A stretch of 42,008 nt of DNA from JAKAGZ01 sp964595355. GTDB taxonomy: Bacteria > Bacteroidota > Ignavibacteria > Ignavibacteriales > Ignavibacteriaceae. Below are positions 18,117 through 27,240 of this stretch, piece by piece. The first letter of the stretch is position 1. The number at the start of each line of letters is the position of its first letter. The notes beneath the pieces were generated by a model. That model was given only the letters and a program-made list of their open reading frames with translations. It did not search any database and had not been told where the DNA came from. The position numbers and the translations under genes were made by a program. Location of the stretch: positions 1 to 42,008 of the forward strand of contig CAZQQD010000015.1 of assembly GCA_964595355.1 (NCBI GenBank). Direction: 5' to 3'.

Positions 18117-19514
18117 ATGAATTTTAAAAAAAAATTAAAAGAATATTCTTTTCTTAAGGCTGCCTCTGAACTTGCAGATTCGATGGGGTATGAGATTTTT
18201 ATTGTTGGCGGATTTGTTCGGGATATAGTTTTAACTCGTGATCGGAATGAGATCGATTTTCTTGTAATAGGGGATGGTCCCGACTTTGCTTCAAAGTATG
18301 CTAAAGATCTTGGTATAAAAAAAATCTCAATATTCAAAAACTTTGGAACGGCTCATTTCAAATATCATGATTTTGACCTTGAATTTGTAGGTGCAAGGAA
18401 AGAATCGTACAGAAAAAACAGTAGAAATCCAATAGTGACAACTGGGTCTTTTGATGATGATATAGACCGTCGCGATTTTACCATTAACACCCTTGCAATT
18501 TCCTTAAACAAAAACGATTTCGGAATGTTAATTGATAAATATGATGGATTAAAAGACATAAAAGGAAAAATAATAAAAACTCCGCTCAATCCCCTTGACA
18601 CTTTTAATGATGATCCTTTAAGAATATTGAGAGCGTTCAGGTTTGCCTCTCAGCTTAACTTTAAAGTAGATGAAAAGATATCAGATGCGTCAGATCAGTT
18701 AAGGGAGAGATTAAAGATCGTCTCACAGGAAAGAATCACTGATGAATTTTTTAAGATATTAAGTTCACCTATTCCTTCAGTTGGATTAAAATTGCTTCAA
18801 AAAACTAACGTAATGGAAAGTATATTTCCTGAAGTTGCAAGACTTTCAGGTCAGGAACAAAGGCAGGATTATCATCATAAAGAAGTCTTTTTGCATACCT
18901 GCAAAGTTGTTGATAATATTTCAAAGGTTACTGATAATGTTTGGCTCAGATTTGCAGCGTTAGTTCATGATATAGCAAAACCGCAAACTAAAAAATTTGT
19001 TGATGGCATCGGCTGGACATTTCATGGCCACGAAGAAGTTGGTGCAAGAATGATGAAGGGAATATTTAAAAGATTGAAGTTACCATTAAATAAATTGGAG
19101 TATATTGAAAAACTTGTAAGATTACACTTACGACCTATTGCATTAGCGAAAGAAGAAGTTACTGACTCAGCAATAAGAAGATTTATTGTGGATGCCGGAA
19201 AGGACCTTGAAGACCTGATTATTTTGTGCAGGGCTGATATAACCAGCAAGAATGAAGCAAAGGTTGCTAAATATTTAAATAATTATGAAAGAGTAATGAA
19301 AAAGGTTTGGGAGGTTGAAGAGAAAGATAAATTGAGAGCATTCCAATCGCCGGTACGTGGTGATGTAATAATGGAGGTGTGTAAATTGAAACCATCCAAG
19401 AAAGTTGGGATAATAAAAACAACAATTGAAAACGCAATACTGGATGGTAAAATTGGTAATAATTATGAAGAAGCATACGAGTACATGCTTAAAATAAAAG
19501 ATGAAATTATTTAG
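18117..19514 (+). CDS. cca: CCA tRNA nucleotidyltransferase with HD domain
   Basis: Adds or repairs the 3' CCA of tRNAs. The N-terminal class II nucleotidyltransferase domain shows VGGFVRDIVL, the catalytic acidic pair in EIDFLVIGDG, RRDFTINTLAIS and DDPLRILRAFRFASQL. An HD phosphohydrolase-like domain follows (HHKEVFLHTCKVV, LVHDIAKPQTKK, FHGHEEVGARM), giving 465 residues and the layout of bacterial HD-containing enzymes. Poly(A) polymerase is the main alternative by homology, but this architecture favours CCA addition. GGGA lies before the ATG and TATCTTTG (18086-18093) resembles a Bacteroidota -7 element. The tRNA-Leu in this window lacks an encoded CCA and would be a substrate. Confidence 0.9.
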   Translation: MNFKKKLKEYSFLKAASELADSMGYEIFIVGGFVRDIVLTRDRNEIDFLVIGDGPDFASKYAKDLGIKKISIFKNFGTAHFKYHDFDLEFVGARKESYRKNSRNPIVTTGSFDDDIDRRDFTINTLAISLNKNDFGMLIDKYDGLKDIKGKIIKTPLNPLDTFNDDPLRILRAFRFASQLNFKVDEKISDASDQLRERLKIVSQERITDEFFKILSSPIPSVGLKLLQKTNVMESIFPEVARLSGQEQRQDYHHKEVFLHTCKVVDNISKVTDNVWLRFAALVHDIAKPQTKKFVDGIGWTFHGHEEVGARMMKGIFKRLKLPLNKLEYIEKLVRLHLRPIALAKEEVTDSAIRRFIVDAGKDLEDLIILCRADITSKNEAKVAKYLNNYERVMKKVWEVEEKDKLRAFQSPVRGDVIMEVCKLKPSKKVGIIKTTIENAILDGKIGNNYEEAYEYMLKIKDEII

Positions 19515-19800
19515 CTGGATGATTTTTTTAAGTCCATGAGAGTTATTCTCCTTCCTGTAATTTATAAAACCCAAAGCTTAAGTTAGTTGTCAAAAAAGGC
19601 AGAATTCGGAGGTGCTTAATAAACCGAATATGTAATTATTCTACCGTTCGTACTTAAATTAACCTTAGAGGGCAAATAAATGCTATTTTTATGCCGGAAT
19701 TGGAAGAATTATAATGACGTAGAACTTTTACATTTTTTGATTCTAAGTAACCTTTTTAGTTTAATAAACGTCCTAATAAATATTTATAAACGGAGAGAAG

Positions 19801-21153
19801 ATGCGAAATCTTATTAGTTTGTTATTCGTTTTATTTTTCACAGTGATTTCATTTGGTCAGAATAATCTGACGCTGGATGAAGCGATAAGAATTGCATTAC
19901 AAAAAAATACAACCTTGAAAAAAGCAGAAAATAACCTTGACAATTCGGAATCGAATGTAAAAGTAGCTTACGGTAATTTTTTGCCGAAGTTAAATGCAAG
20001 CGGTTCATGGAGTTGGAATAGATCTGAAGATGCCGGAGGTTACAGAAATCTTGGTGGTACTGTTATAAATGTTCCACCAACAACTTCTGAAAGTCGTTAT
20101 TACAACGTTGGTGTAAATTCATCAATTACTATTTTTGATGGATTATCGAATCTTGCAACTCTTTCACAAAGTAAAGAAAACCTTGAATCAGCAAGATTAA
20201 TGTTAGAAAACCTTAAACAAAATATAGTTTTCCAAACTATTAGGCTATATTATACAGTGGAAAACGCTCAGCAACAAATGAAGGTGCAGGAAGATAATGT
20301 AAAGTGGAATAAAAGGAGCCTTGAAACTATTACGGAAAGGAATAAATTGGGTGCTGTTACGCTTGCGGATGTTTATACGCAACAGGTACAAGAAGGTAAT
20401 GCTGAACTTGCTTTAATACAGGCTAAGAATACGTACGAAACCGCAAAAAGTACCTTGTTAAGTTATCTTGCTTTGAATGTGCTTGAAGATTATACTCTAA
20501 CTGATTCACTTACTTCCCAGGAAAAGCAAGTATTAAACAAAAAATTAAGTGAGGACTACAACGATCTCACTGAATTAGTCAACAAAGCACTGACTACAAG
20601 ACCTGATTATAAGAGTGCACAGTTAAATCTTGAGAGTGCACAGGACGGTTTAACTATTGCAAGGTCAGGTCATTTCCCAAGTTTGACCGGATCAGCAAGT
20701 TATGGTTTAACTGCATCCACTCCAAACTGGAATGACCTTAAAAAATCAAAAACCTACACTTTAGGCTTAAATCTGAGTGTACCAATTTTTTCCGGATTTA
20801 GAATTTCCAATGCTGTTCAGGCGGCAGAAGTAAACGAAATGAACAGTCAACTTACATTAAATGATCTTGAAAGAACTATAAAACAAAATATTCAGCAAAC
20901 ATATCTGGATTTGCAGGCAGCGGAAAAAAGCCTTGAAGTAAACAAAACAAATCTTGCATCGGCAGAAGAAAATCAGAAAATCCAGGAAGAGAGATATTCT
21001 CTTGGGTCCAGTACTTTGCTCGAAGTATTAACTGCAAATTCAAATTATACTGCTGCTCGCTCGAATTTAATAAGTGCTCAGTTCTCTTATATACAATTAA
21101 GTCAGCAACTTAAGTTTTATTTAGGCGAACTTGAATACAAAAAATATGAATAA
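19801..21153 (+). CDS. TolC-family outer membrane efflux protein
   Basis: Outer-membrane channel component of a tripartite exporter. The signal peptide has a short charged start, LISLLFVLFFTVI, and cleavage near SFGQ. Two homologous halves rich in coiled-coil helices are visible. The first runs from LTLDEAIRIALQKN to about residue 210 and the second from LTELVNKALTTRPDYKSA to the end. They show the outer-membrane-factor pattern of alanine, glutamine and asparagine-rich heptads and barrel strands such as YYNVGVNSSITIFDG and YTLGLNLSVPIFSG. At 450 residues it is typical. GGAGAG sits just before the ATG. It is the first gene of the exporter locus, 26 bases ahead of the adaptor. Confidence 0.93.
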   Translation: MRNLISLLFVLFFTVISFGQNNLTLDEAIRIALQKNTTLKKAENNLDNSESNVKVAYGNFLPKLNASGSWSWNRSEDAGGYRNLGGTVINVPPTTSESRYYNVGVNSSITIFDGLSNLATLSQSKENLESARLMLENLKQNIVFQTIRLYYTVENAQQQMKVQEDNVKWNKRSLETITERNKLGAVTLADVYTQQVQEGNAELALIQAKNTYETAKSTLLSYLALNVLEDYTLTDSLTSQEKQVLNKKLSEDYNDLTELVNKALTTRPDYKSAQLNLESAQDGLTIARSGHFPSLTGSASYGLTASTPNWNDLKKSKTYTLGLNLSVPIFSGFRISNAVQAAEVNEMNSQLTLNDLERTIKQNIQQTYLDLQAAEKSLEVNKTNLASAEENQKIQEERYSLGSSTLLEVLTANSNYTAARSNLISAQFSYIQLSQQLKFYLGELEYKKYE

Positions 21154-21179
21154 AAATTTAACATAGGAGAATAAATTAA

Positions 21180-22469
21180 ATGGCTAACGGGAAAAAGAAT
21201 AAATCGAAAAAGAAACTTTTTATATTCGGCGGAATTGGGGTGTTAATTCTAGCTCTGATAATTATTGCTTTTGTAGGAGGGAGCAAGGATGAGATAATCC
21301 CGGTACAGATTGAAAAAGTTATGAAGAGAAACATAACTCAAACTGTTTCCGCAACAGGTACAATTAATCCAGAATTCAAAGTTGTCATAACTCCTGAAGT
21401 TAGTGGCGAAATTGTTTCTTTACCTGTTGAAGAAGGAGATAAAGTAAAAAGTGGTGAACTTCTTTTGAAGATCAGACAGGATGCATATATTGCACAGGTT
21501 CAACAGTCTGAAGCTAATCTTACAAGCGTTAAAGCAACACTGAATATGAGAAAAGCCGACCTTGACAAGTTAGCGTCTGATTATAATAGGATTAAAGAAC
21601 TGCATACGAAAGGTCTTTCCAGCGATTCTGAACTTGAGGCTGCAAAAAGTTCTTATCTTTCTGCAAAAGCACAGTATGAAGGTGCGCAGGCTAATGTAGC
21701 TCAAAATGAAGCTGCTTTAAAAGTACAGCAGGATAACCTGAGAAAAACGACAATCTATTCTCCTATGGATGGTATAGTTACGCAGCTTAACATGGAACTT
21801 GGTGAGAGAGTTCTTGGTAGTAATTTTACACAAGGTACAAATATAATGACGGTTTCAGACCTTAATAATATTCAGGCTGTTGTTGATGTTGATGAAAATG
21901 ATATAGTACTTGTTCACGTTGGTGATACTGCAAGAGTAAAAGTTGACGCATTTGGAGATAGAATTTTTAGAGGTCTGGTTCAGCAGGTCGGAAATAGCGC
22001 AATAACATCAGGGACCGGGACACAGGACCAGGTTGTTAATTTTGAAGTAAAAATAAAATTGATCGACACCGATAAGGGCTTAAGACCGGGAATGTCCTGC
22101 AATGCTAAAATTGAAACCGCCAGAAAGAAAGACGTTTTATCTGTTCCAATACAGAGTGTTACAGCAAGAACTTCAAATAATTTTATGATGGGCGAAAATA
22201 ATGATCAGACTAATGATGGTGCACCTGCTAAGAAAAAAGAAGAAACAAAACCACAGGAAATAGTATTTGCTGTTAAAGATGGTAAAGCAAAGACAATTGA
22301 TGTGAAAACTGGTATAAGTGACGATAATTATATTGAAATTAAATCTGGTTTGAAAGGTGATGAAGAAGTTGTTACCGGCAGCTATAAAGCCATTTCCAGG
22401 GATTTAAAAGATGGTGCTGCGGTACGTGTTGAAAAGAAAGGGAAAACAAGTCTAACAGAAAAAAAATAA
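21180..22469 (+). CDS. Periplasmic adaptor (membrane fusion) protein, MacA/HlyD-like
   Basis: Bridges the inner-membrane ABC transporter and the TolC-type channel. A lysine-rich start is followed by one membrane anchor (residues about 13-32, LFIFGGIGVLILALIIIAFV). The lipoyl/barrel-sandwich domain begins at TVSATGTINPEF and EEGDKVKSGELLLKI, with a coiled-coil hairpin at about 100-185. The second lipoyl half is TTIYSPMDGIVTQLNMELGERV, followed by beta-barrel and membrane-proximal domains. A low-complexity insert (about 340-360) with charged residues interrupts the C-terminal domain. TAGGAGA precedes the ATG. It is placed between the TolC-like gene and the ATPase, as in MacAB-TolC loci. Confidence 0.92.
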   Translation: MANGKKNKSKKKLFIFGGIGVLILALIIIAFVGGSKDEIIPVQIEKVMKRNITQTVSATGTINPEFKVVITPEVSGEIVSLPVEEGDKVKSGELLLKIRQDAYIAQVQQSEANLTSVKATLNMRKADLDKLASDYNRIKELHTKGLSSDSELEAAKSSYLSAKAQYEGAQANVAQNEAALKVQQDNLRKTTIYSPMDGIVTQLNMELGERVLGSNFTQGTNIMTVSDLNNIQAVVDVDENDIVLVHVGDTARVKVDAFGDRIFRGLVQQVGNSAITSGTGTQDQVVNFEVKIKLIDTDKGLRPGMSCNAKIETARKKDVLSVPIQSVTARTSNNFMMGENNDQTNDGAPAKKKEETKPQEIVFAVKDGKAKTIDVKTGISDDNYIEIKSGLKGDEEVVTGSYKAISRDLKDGAAVRVEKKGKTSLTEKK

Positions 22470-22484
22470 ACGGAATTTAATAAG

Positions 22485-23204
22485 ATGAACATAATAAACA
22501 TAGAACATATAGCTAAAATATACCAGGTCGGTTCTGAGCAGGTTCATGCATTAAGAGACGTAACTTTGAGGATTGATAAGAATGAATATGTAGCAATTAT
22601 GGGTCCATCAGGTTCCGGTAAATCTACATTGATGAATATGCTTGGCTGTCTCGATACACCAACATCAGGGAAATATGAATTTTCAAGTTCAAGTGTAAGC
22701 GAGATGACAGATAATGAACTTGCAAAGATCAGGAATAAGGAAATAGGATTTGTTTTTCAGACTTTCAATTTGCTTTCCCGTTCGGATGCTCTTCATAATG
22801 TCGAACTACCTTTAATTTATGCGGGGATTCCTTATGCTGAAAGAAGAGAAAGAGCTGAAATAGCTTTGATAGATGTTGGGCTAAAAGATAGAATGCACCA
22901 CAAGCCTAACGAACTCTCTGGGGGACAGAGACAGAGAGTTGCCGTTGCCCGAGCGCTTGTTACCAGGCCATCTATTATTCTGGCAGATGAACCGACCGGT
23001 AACCTTGACTCGAAAACAGGAGAAGAAATTATGATTTTGTTCAACGAAATTTATGAAAAGGGTAACACAATAATTTTGGTAACTCACGAAGAATATATTG
23101 CTGAACATGCTGGTAGAATTATCAGGTTAAAAGATGGTCTAATAGAAAAAGATGAAACCGTCAAACAGAGGTATATTCCTAAGCCACGTGCTGAAGTGGT
23201 CTGA
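22485..23204 (+). CDS. ABC transporter ATP-binding protein, MacB/LolD type
   Basis: Cytoplasmic ATPase that powers a type VII (mechanotransmission) ABC transporter. Walker A is GPSGSGKST (residues 40-48). The Q-loop is in FVFQTFNLL (89-97), the signature LSGGQRQRV is at 144-152, Walker B ILADEPTGNLDS is at 165-176 and the H-loop His is at 201. At 239 residues it is a stand-alone ATPase, not the fused ATPase-permease form of enterobacterial MacB. It is the only ATPase in the locus, although four permease genes follow. It begins 15 bases after the adaptor. Confidence 0.95.
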   Translation: MNIINIEHIAKIYQVGSEQVHALRDVTLRIDKNEYVAIMGPSGSGKSTLMNMLGCLDTPTSGKYEFSSSSVSEMTDNELAKIRNKEIGFVFQTFNLLSRSDALHNVELPLIYAGIPYAERRERAEIALIDVGLKDRMHHKPNELSGGQRQRVAVARALVTRPSIILADEPTGNLDSKTGEEIMILFNEIYEKGNTIILVTHEEYIAEHAGRIIRLKDGLIEKDETVKQRYIPKPRAEVV

Positions 23205-23273
23205 AAAAGACGTTTAAATTATGTTGAAAATTAATTTAAAATTGTCTAAATCTTTATAAAAGAAGGGTTTTAA

Positions 23274-24509
23274 ATGACAAATTTTATATTTGAACTAAAA
23301 GAAGGTATGATGATTGCTTTGAAAGCAATCAGGTCAAATAAGGTGAGATCAATTTTAACTATGCTCGGGATAGTAATAGGTATTACCTCTGTTGTGTTAA
23401 TGACTACGGCAATTAACGGAATAGACAATTCCTTTCAAAAAGGAATTAGTGCCCTTGGTTCCGATGTGCTTTATATTGATAAATGGCCCTGGTTTGGCAA
23501 TACCGATTGGTGGAGGGTTAGGAATCGTCGCAAAATTAGCCTGGAAGATTTTGAGAAATTCAAGGAATTAGCAAAACTACCTATTGCTGTTGCACCAGTA
23601 ATTAATAGCAGGCAAACAGTCAAATACGAAGATAGAAGAGTTGACAACGTTTTTCTTAATGGCTCAAATCAGGATTATGTTAAAACAACGAATTTCACAT
23701 TTGATGCAGGCAGATTTTATTCTGAAATAGAAGCAAAAGGTGCCAGGAATGTTGTTGTTATTGGGAGTGAGATTGAGAAAAATCTTTTTCCGAGAGGAGA
23801 TGGTTTGGGTAAGACCATTAAGATTGGAAATGAAAATTTTAAAGTTGTAGGTATATTAGCAGAACAGGGAAGTTTTATTTTAGGTCCCTTTAATCCCGAT
23901 AACCAGGTATTTGTTCCGATCGGGACAGTGTTTAAATATTTTATGAACAAATCCCGTGGAAGTGTAACATTAAATGTCCGTGCTTCTGGACCAGCTGCAG
24001 TTGCCGACACAAAAGTAGAAGCCGAAGGCATTATGAGAAAGGTTAGGGGATTATCTTACGATGAAGAAGATGACTTTGCTATTAATCAACAGGAAGCTCT
24101 TCAGCAAAGTTTTAATTCAATTGTTGGGGTTATACAAATAGCCGGGTTGTTTATAACCGGACTTGCACTTTTCGTCGGTGCAATAGGTATTATGAATATT
24201 ATGTTTGTATCGGTAAGAGAAAGGACTAAAGAGATCGGGTTGAGGAAAGCCATTGGTGCTAAACGTAGGACTATACTGGGACAATTTATTCTTGAATCGT
24301 CCGCAATTTGTTTAATGGGCGGTCTTATAGGGTTATTGATTGCAATAATTCTAAGCTTCGTTATAAAACAATTTCTACCTACAACTGTTGAGTACTCTGC
24401 CGTTGTTATTGCAATTGTTGTTTCTTTAATAACCGGAATCCTTGCAGGTTTTGCACCGGCTTATACCGCTGCAAAGATGGATCCGGTAGAAGCATTGAGG
24501 TTTGAATAA
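23274..24509 (+). CDS. ABC transporter permease, FtsX/MacB family (permease 1)
   Basis: Inner-membrane permease with the MacB topology: one N-terminal helix (MLGIVIGITSVVLM), a large periplasmic core domain (about residues 45-275) and three C-terminal helices with an FtsX domain. The conserved coupling motif VRERTKEIGLRKAIGAKR and the terminal MDPVEALRFE are present. It is the most divergent of the four permeases here, with a different periplasmic domain (for example NTDWWRVRNRRKIS). Its stop codon shares a base with the next start (TAATG), so the first two permeases are translationally coupled. Confidence 0.93.
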   Translation: MTNFIFELKEGMMIALKAIRSNKVRSILTMLGIVIGITSVVLMTTAINGIDNSFQKGISALGSDVLYIDKWPWFGNTDWWRVRNRRKISLEDFEKFKELAKLPIAVAPVINSRQTVKYEDRRVDNVFLNGSNQDYVKTTNFTFDAGRFYSEIEAKGARNVVVIGSEIEKNLFPRGDGLGKTIKIGNENFKVVGILAEQGSFILGPFNPDNQVFVPIGTVFKYFMNKSRGSVTLNVRASGPAAVADTKVEAEGIMRKVRGLSYDEEDDFAINQQEALQQSFNSIVGVIQIAGLFITGLALFVGAIGIMNIMFVSVRERTKEIGLRKAIGAKRRTILGQFILESSAICLMGGLIGLLIAIILSFVIKQFLPTTVEYSAVVIAIVVSLITGILAGFAPAYTAAKMDPVEALRFE

Positions 24510-25744
24510 TGAAAATCACCGAAATATTTTCAATTTCTATACAGGCATTAAGAACAAATAAAATGAGAGCTCTCCTGACCGTACTTGGAGTGGTCGTTGG
24601 TATTTTTTCTATTGTCGTAATCATGACGATCATTACAATGCTTCAGAAAAGTATAGAGAACGGGGTATCACAGCTAAATAAAAATACTTTTCAGATTCAG
24701 AAGTATCCGCAAAATGGCGGCGGAGGCCCCGGCTGGAGAGAAAAATATGCAAACCGTAAAGACCTGACCCTTGAAGAATATTATAGACTTGAAGATGCTA
24801 TGAGAGACCAGGTTCTGTATATGGGTGCAGAACAATGGCAATTTGGTAAAGTTGTGAAATATGGAAACAAAGAAACTAATCCGAATATTTCCATTGCAGG
24901 TGAAACCCTTGGTGGAGTAAAAACAAATAACTGGAATGTAGAGTATGGTCGTGATTTTATGCAAAATGATATTGATAGATCTACAAATGTTTGTATAATT
25001 GGTAAGGATATAGTTGATAAACTTTTCATTAATATTAATCCTGTTGGACAGGAAATTAGAGTTGATGGCTATCCGCTAAGAGTTATTGGTGTTTTGGAAG
25101 AGCAACCTCAAATGTTCGGTAACAGCCGGGATAACTATATTGTAATGCCTATTACAACATTTCAATCAATTTACGGAAAGTATAGTTACAGCGTCAATAT
25201 TATGATTATGTCCAAAAGCAAAGAAGATTATGATCCGGTGATTGAATCAGCAATTGGCCATCTGAGAGCTATTAGGAAGGATCAGCCCGGTAAAGATAAC
25301 AGCTTTGAGATTTTTAGTAACGAATCGATAATTACTCAGATAAATGATATAACTGCCGGAGTTAAGATTGGCGCACTGGTAGTTTCGATTATTGCACTAC
25401 TTGCTGCAGGAGTCGGAATAATGAATATTATGCTTGTTTCCGTTACAGAGAGAACCCGAGAGATTGGAATTAGAAAAGCAATAGGAGCAAAAAAATATAA
25501 TATACTTAATCAATTTTTATTTGAAGCAATTTTGCTTTGTTTGATTGGAGGAATCATAGGTATAGCTTTGGGTGTCGGAATAGGCAATCTTGCCGGAGGC
25601 TTTTTAAATGCACAGGCAGCTATTCCGTATGATTGGGTAGTAATTGGTTTATCTTTGTGTGTATTTGTTGGGGTTATTTTCGGGACGTACCCTGCTTATA
25701 AAGCTTCAAACCTCGATCCTATTGAAGCTTTGAGATATGAATAA
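24509..25744 (+). CDS. ABC transporter permease, FtsX/MacB family (permease 2)
   Basis: Same architecture as permease 1: an N-terminal helix (VLGVVVGIFSIVVIM), a periplasmic MacB core domain and three C-terminal helices containing VTERTREIGIRKAIGAKK, ending LDPIEALRYE. It is much closer in sequence to permeases 3 and 4 than to permease 1, most clearly in the last 130 residues, which points to tandem duplication. The periplasmic segment has a glycine-rich insert (QNGGGGPGW). The one-base overlap with permease 1 suggests a coexpressed heteromeric pair. A terminator hairpin follows 43 bases after the stop. Confidence 0.93.
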   Translation: MKITEIFSISIQALRTNKMRALLTVLGVVVGIFSIVVIMTIITMLQKSIENGVSQLNKNTFQIQKYPQNGGGGPGWREKYANRKDLTLEEYYRLEDAMRDQVLYMGAEQWQFGKVVKYGNKETNPNISIAGETLGGVKTNNWNVEYGRDFMQNDIDRSTNVCIIGKDIVDKLFININPVGQEIRVDGYPLRVIGVLEEQPQMFGNSRDNYIVMPITTFQSIYGKYSYSVNIMIMSKSKEDYDPVIESAIGHLRAIRKDQPGKDNSFEIFSNESIITQINDITAGVKIGALVVSIIALLAAGVGIMNIMLVSVTERTREIGIRKAIGAKKYNILNQFLFEAILLCLIGGIIGIALGVGIGNLAGGFLNAQAAIPYDWVVIGLSLCVFVGVIFGTYPAYKASNLDPIEALRYE

Positions 25745-25787
25745 TATCAATTAAACCTTCTTAGTTAAATACTTGTCACAAATAAGA

Positions 25788-25816
25788 ATGTCCGTAAATA
25801 ATAACGGACATTTTTT
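25788..25816 (+). terminator. Rho-independent terminator between permeases 2 and 3
   Basis: Perfect eight-base stem ATGTCCGT/ACGGACAT, eight-base loop, then a run of six T (25811-25816). This is a canonical intrinsic terminator on the plus strand. It separates the TolC-adaptor-ATPase-permease 1-permease 2 unit from permeases 3 and 4. Confidence 0.85.
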
Positions 25817-25890
25817 CTATATTTACAACAAATTTTGATTATCTTAAATTCGTAATTATTAAAGCTTACAGTAAGCATTCAGAGGCATTG

Positions 25891-27123
25891 GTGAGAATTA
25901 CTGAAATTATGCAGATCTCTCTGCAGTCTATTCAAGGGAACAAGTTACGAACTTTATTAACTGTTCTCGGCGTAGTAGTTGGTATTTTTTCAATAATTGT
26001 GATAATGACCATAATTACTATGCTTCAAAAAAGTATTGAAAATGGCCTGTCTGCTCTTTCCCAAAACACTTTCCAGATACAGAAATTTCCCATATTCCAT
26101 TCACATGGACCGGGGGAATGGGCTAAATACAGAAACAGAAAAGATATTACATTAGAACAATTTGAGAGGCTTTCGGCTAAACTAACAGATGCCGCAGAAG
26201 TAGGTGGCGAACAGAAAAACGGAGGTGTGGTTGTTAAATATGGCAACGAGCAAACTAATCCCAACATTATGCTTTACGGAGAAACTGTTGGGGGTATTAT
26301 AACTAATAACTGGAAAATTGCAGAAGGAAGAAGCATAAGACCTTCAGATGAAGAAAATACTAATTATGTGTGTCTGCTCGGCAAAGATATTATTGATAAA
26401 CTTTTTCCCAACATCGATCCGGTTGGCCAGGTTGTTAGAATAGATTTAAAACCATTTTTGGTGATAGGAACTCTCGAGCCTGAGGCTGCAATGTTTGGTA
26501 ATAGCAGGGATAACAGGGTGGTTATTCCTCTTACTACATTTCAGGCAATGTATGGTAAATATAATACCAGTGTAAATATTATGGTTATGGCTAAGGATAA
26601 ATCGGATTATGACCGATTAATCGAAACAACTATTGGAGATATGCGTGTTATAAGAAAAGTTAAGCCCGGTGAAGATAATGATTTTGAAATTTTTAGTAAT
26701 GAATCCTTAATCGGTCAGGTAAATAATATTACAGGCGGGATTAAAATTGGAGCAATGGTGGTTTCGATTATAGCTTTACTGGCTGCCGGTGTTGGAATAA
26801 TGAATATTATGTTGGTATCTGTTACCGAAAGAACAAGAGAGATTGGAATTCGTAAAGCTGTAGGTGCAAAGAAAAAAAATATTATGACTCAATTCCTGAT
26901 CGAAGCAGTTGTACTTTGTTTGATCGGTGGTATTATTGGTATTGTTTTAGGAGTAGGTATCGGTAATCTTGCCGGAAGCTTTTTAAATGCACAAACTGCA
27001 ATTCCATATGACTGGGTTGCTATTGGTTTGTCACTTTGTGTCTTTGTTGGAATTGTATTTGGAACTTACCCTGCTTACAAAGCTGCTAATCTCGATCCGA
27101 TTGAGGCACTCAGGTATGAATAA
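25891..27123 (+). CDS. ABC transporter permease, FtsX/MacB family (permease 3)
   Basis: Paralogue of permease 2. I choose GTG 25891 over the adjacent TTG 25888. AGAGG at 25881-25885 is then five bases away, and the protein begins MRITEIMQISLQ, aligning residue by residue with permease 2 (MKITEIFSISIQ). The architecture is an N-terminal helix, a periplasmic core and three C-terminal helices with VTERTREIGIRKAVGAKK and LDPIEALRYE. The periplasmic domain differs most from its paralogues (for example FHSHGPGEWAKYRN). It follows the terminator at 25788-25816, so it needs its own promoter or read-through. Confidence 0.92.
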   Translation: MRITEIMQISLQSIQGNKLRTLLTVLGVVVGIFSIIVIMTIITMLQKSIENGLSALSQNTFQIQKFPIFHSHGPGEWAKYRNRKDITLEQFERLSAKLTDAAEVGGEQKNGGVVVKYGNEQTNPNIMLYGETVGGIITNNWKIAEGRSIRPSDEENTNYVCLLGKDIIDKLFPNIDPVGQVVRIDLKPFLVIGTLEPEAAMFGNSRDNRVVIPLTTFQAMYGKYNTSVNIMVMAKDKSDYDRLIETTIGDMRVIRKVKPGEDNDFEIFSNESLIGQVNNITGGIKIGAMVVSIIALLAAGVGIMNIMLVSVTERTREIGIRKAVGAKKKNIMTQFLIEAVVLCLIGGIIGIVLGVGIGNLAGSFLNAQTAIPYDWVAIGLSLCVFVGIVFGTYPAYKAANLDPIEALRYE

Positions 27124-27240
27124 ATAATAATAAAATCTGAAGCTTGAATCCATATTCTGTTAATTATTGTTTATAACAGCTACTTATTTTATCTTTCATT
27201 AAAGATTTTCAGGTCATTGATTTTTAGAGAGGCATTTAAT

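Noticed and set aside
19604..19629. ATTCGG/CCGAAT inverted repeat upstream of the TolC-like gene as an operator
   Set aside because: A six-base stem with a 14-base loop in AT-rich DNA is expected by chance, and nothing else supports it.
25835..25863. TTGATT and ATTAAA with a 17-base spacer as a promoter for permease 3
   Set aside because: The -10 matches the consensus at only three of six positions in an AT-rich background; I do not list it as a feature.
27217..27240. In-frame TTG as the start of permease 4
   Set aside because: It adds eight residues absent from the paralogues, and GAGAGG fits ATG 27241.
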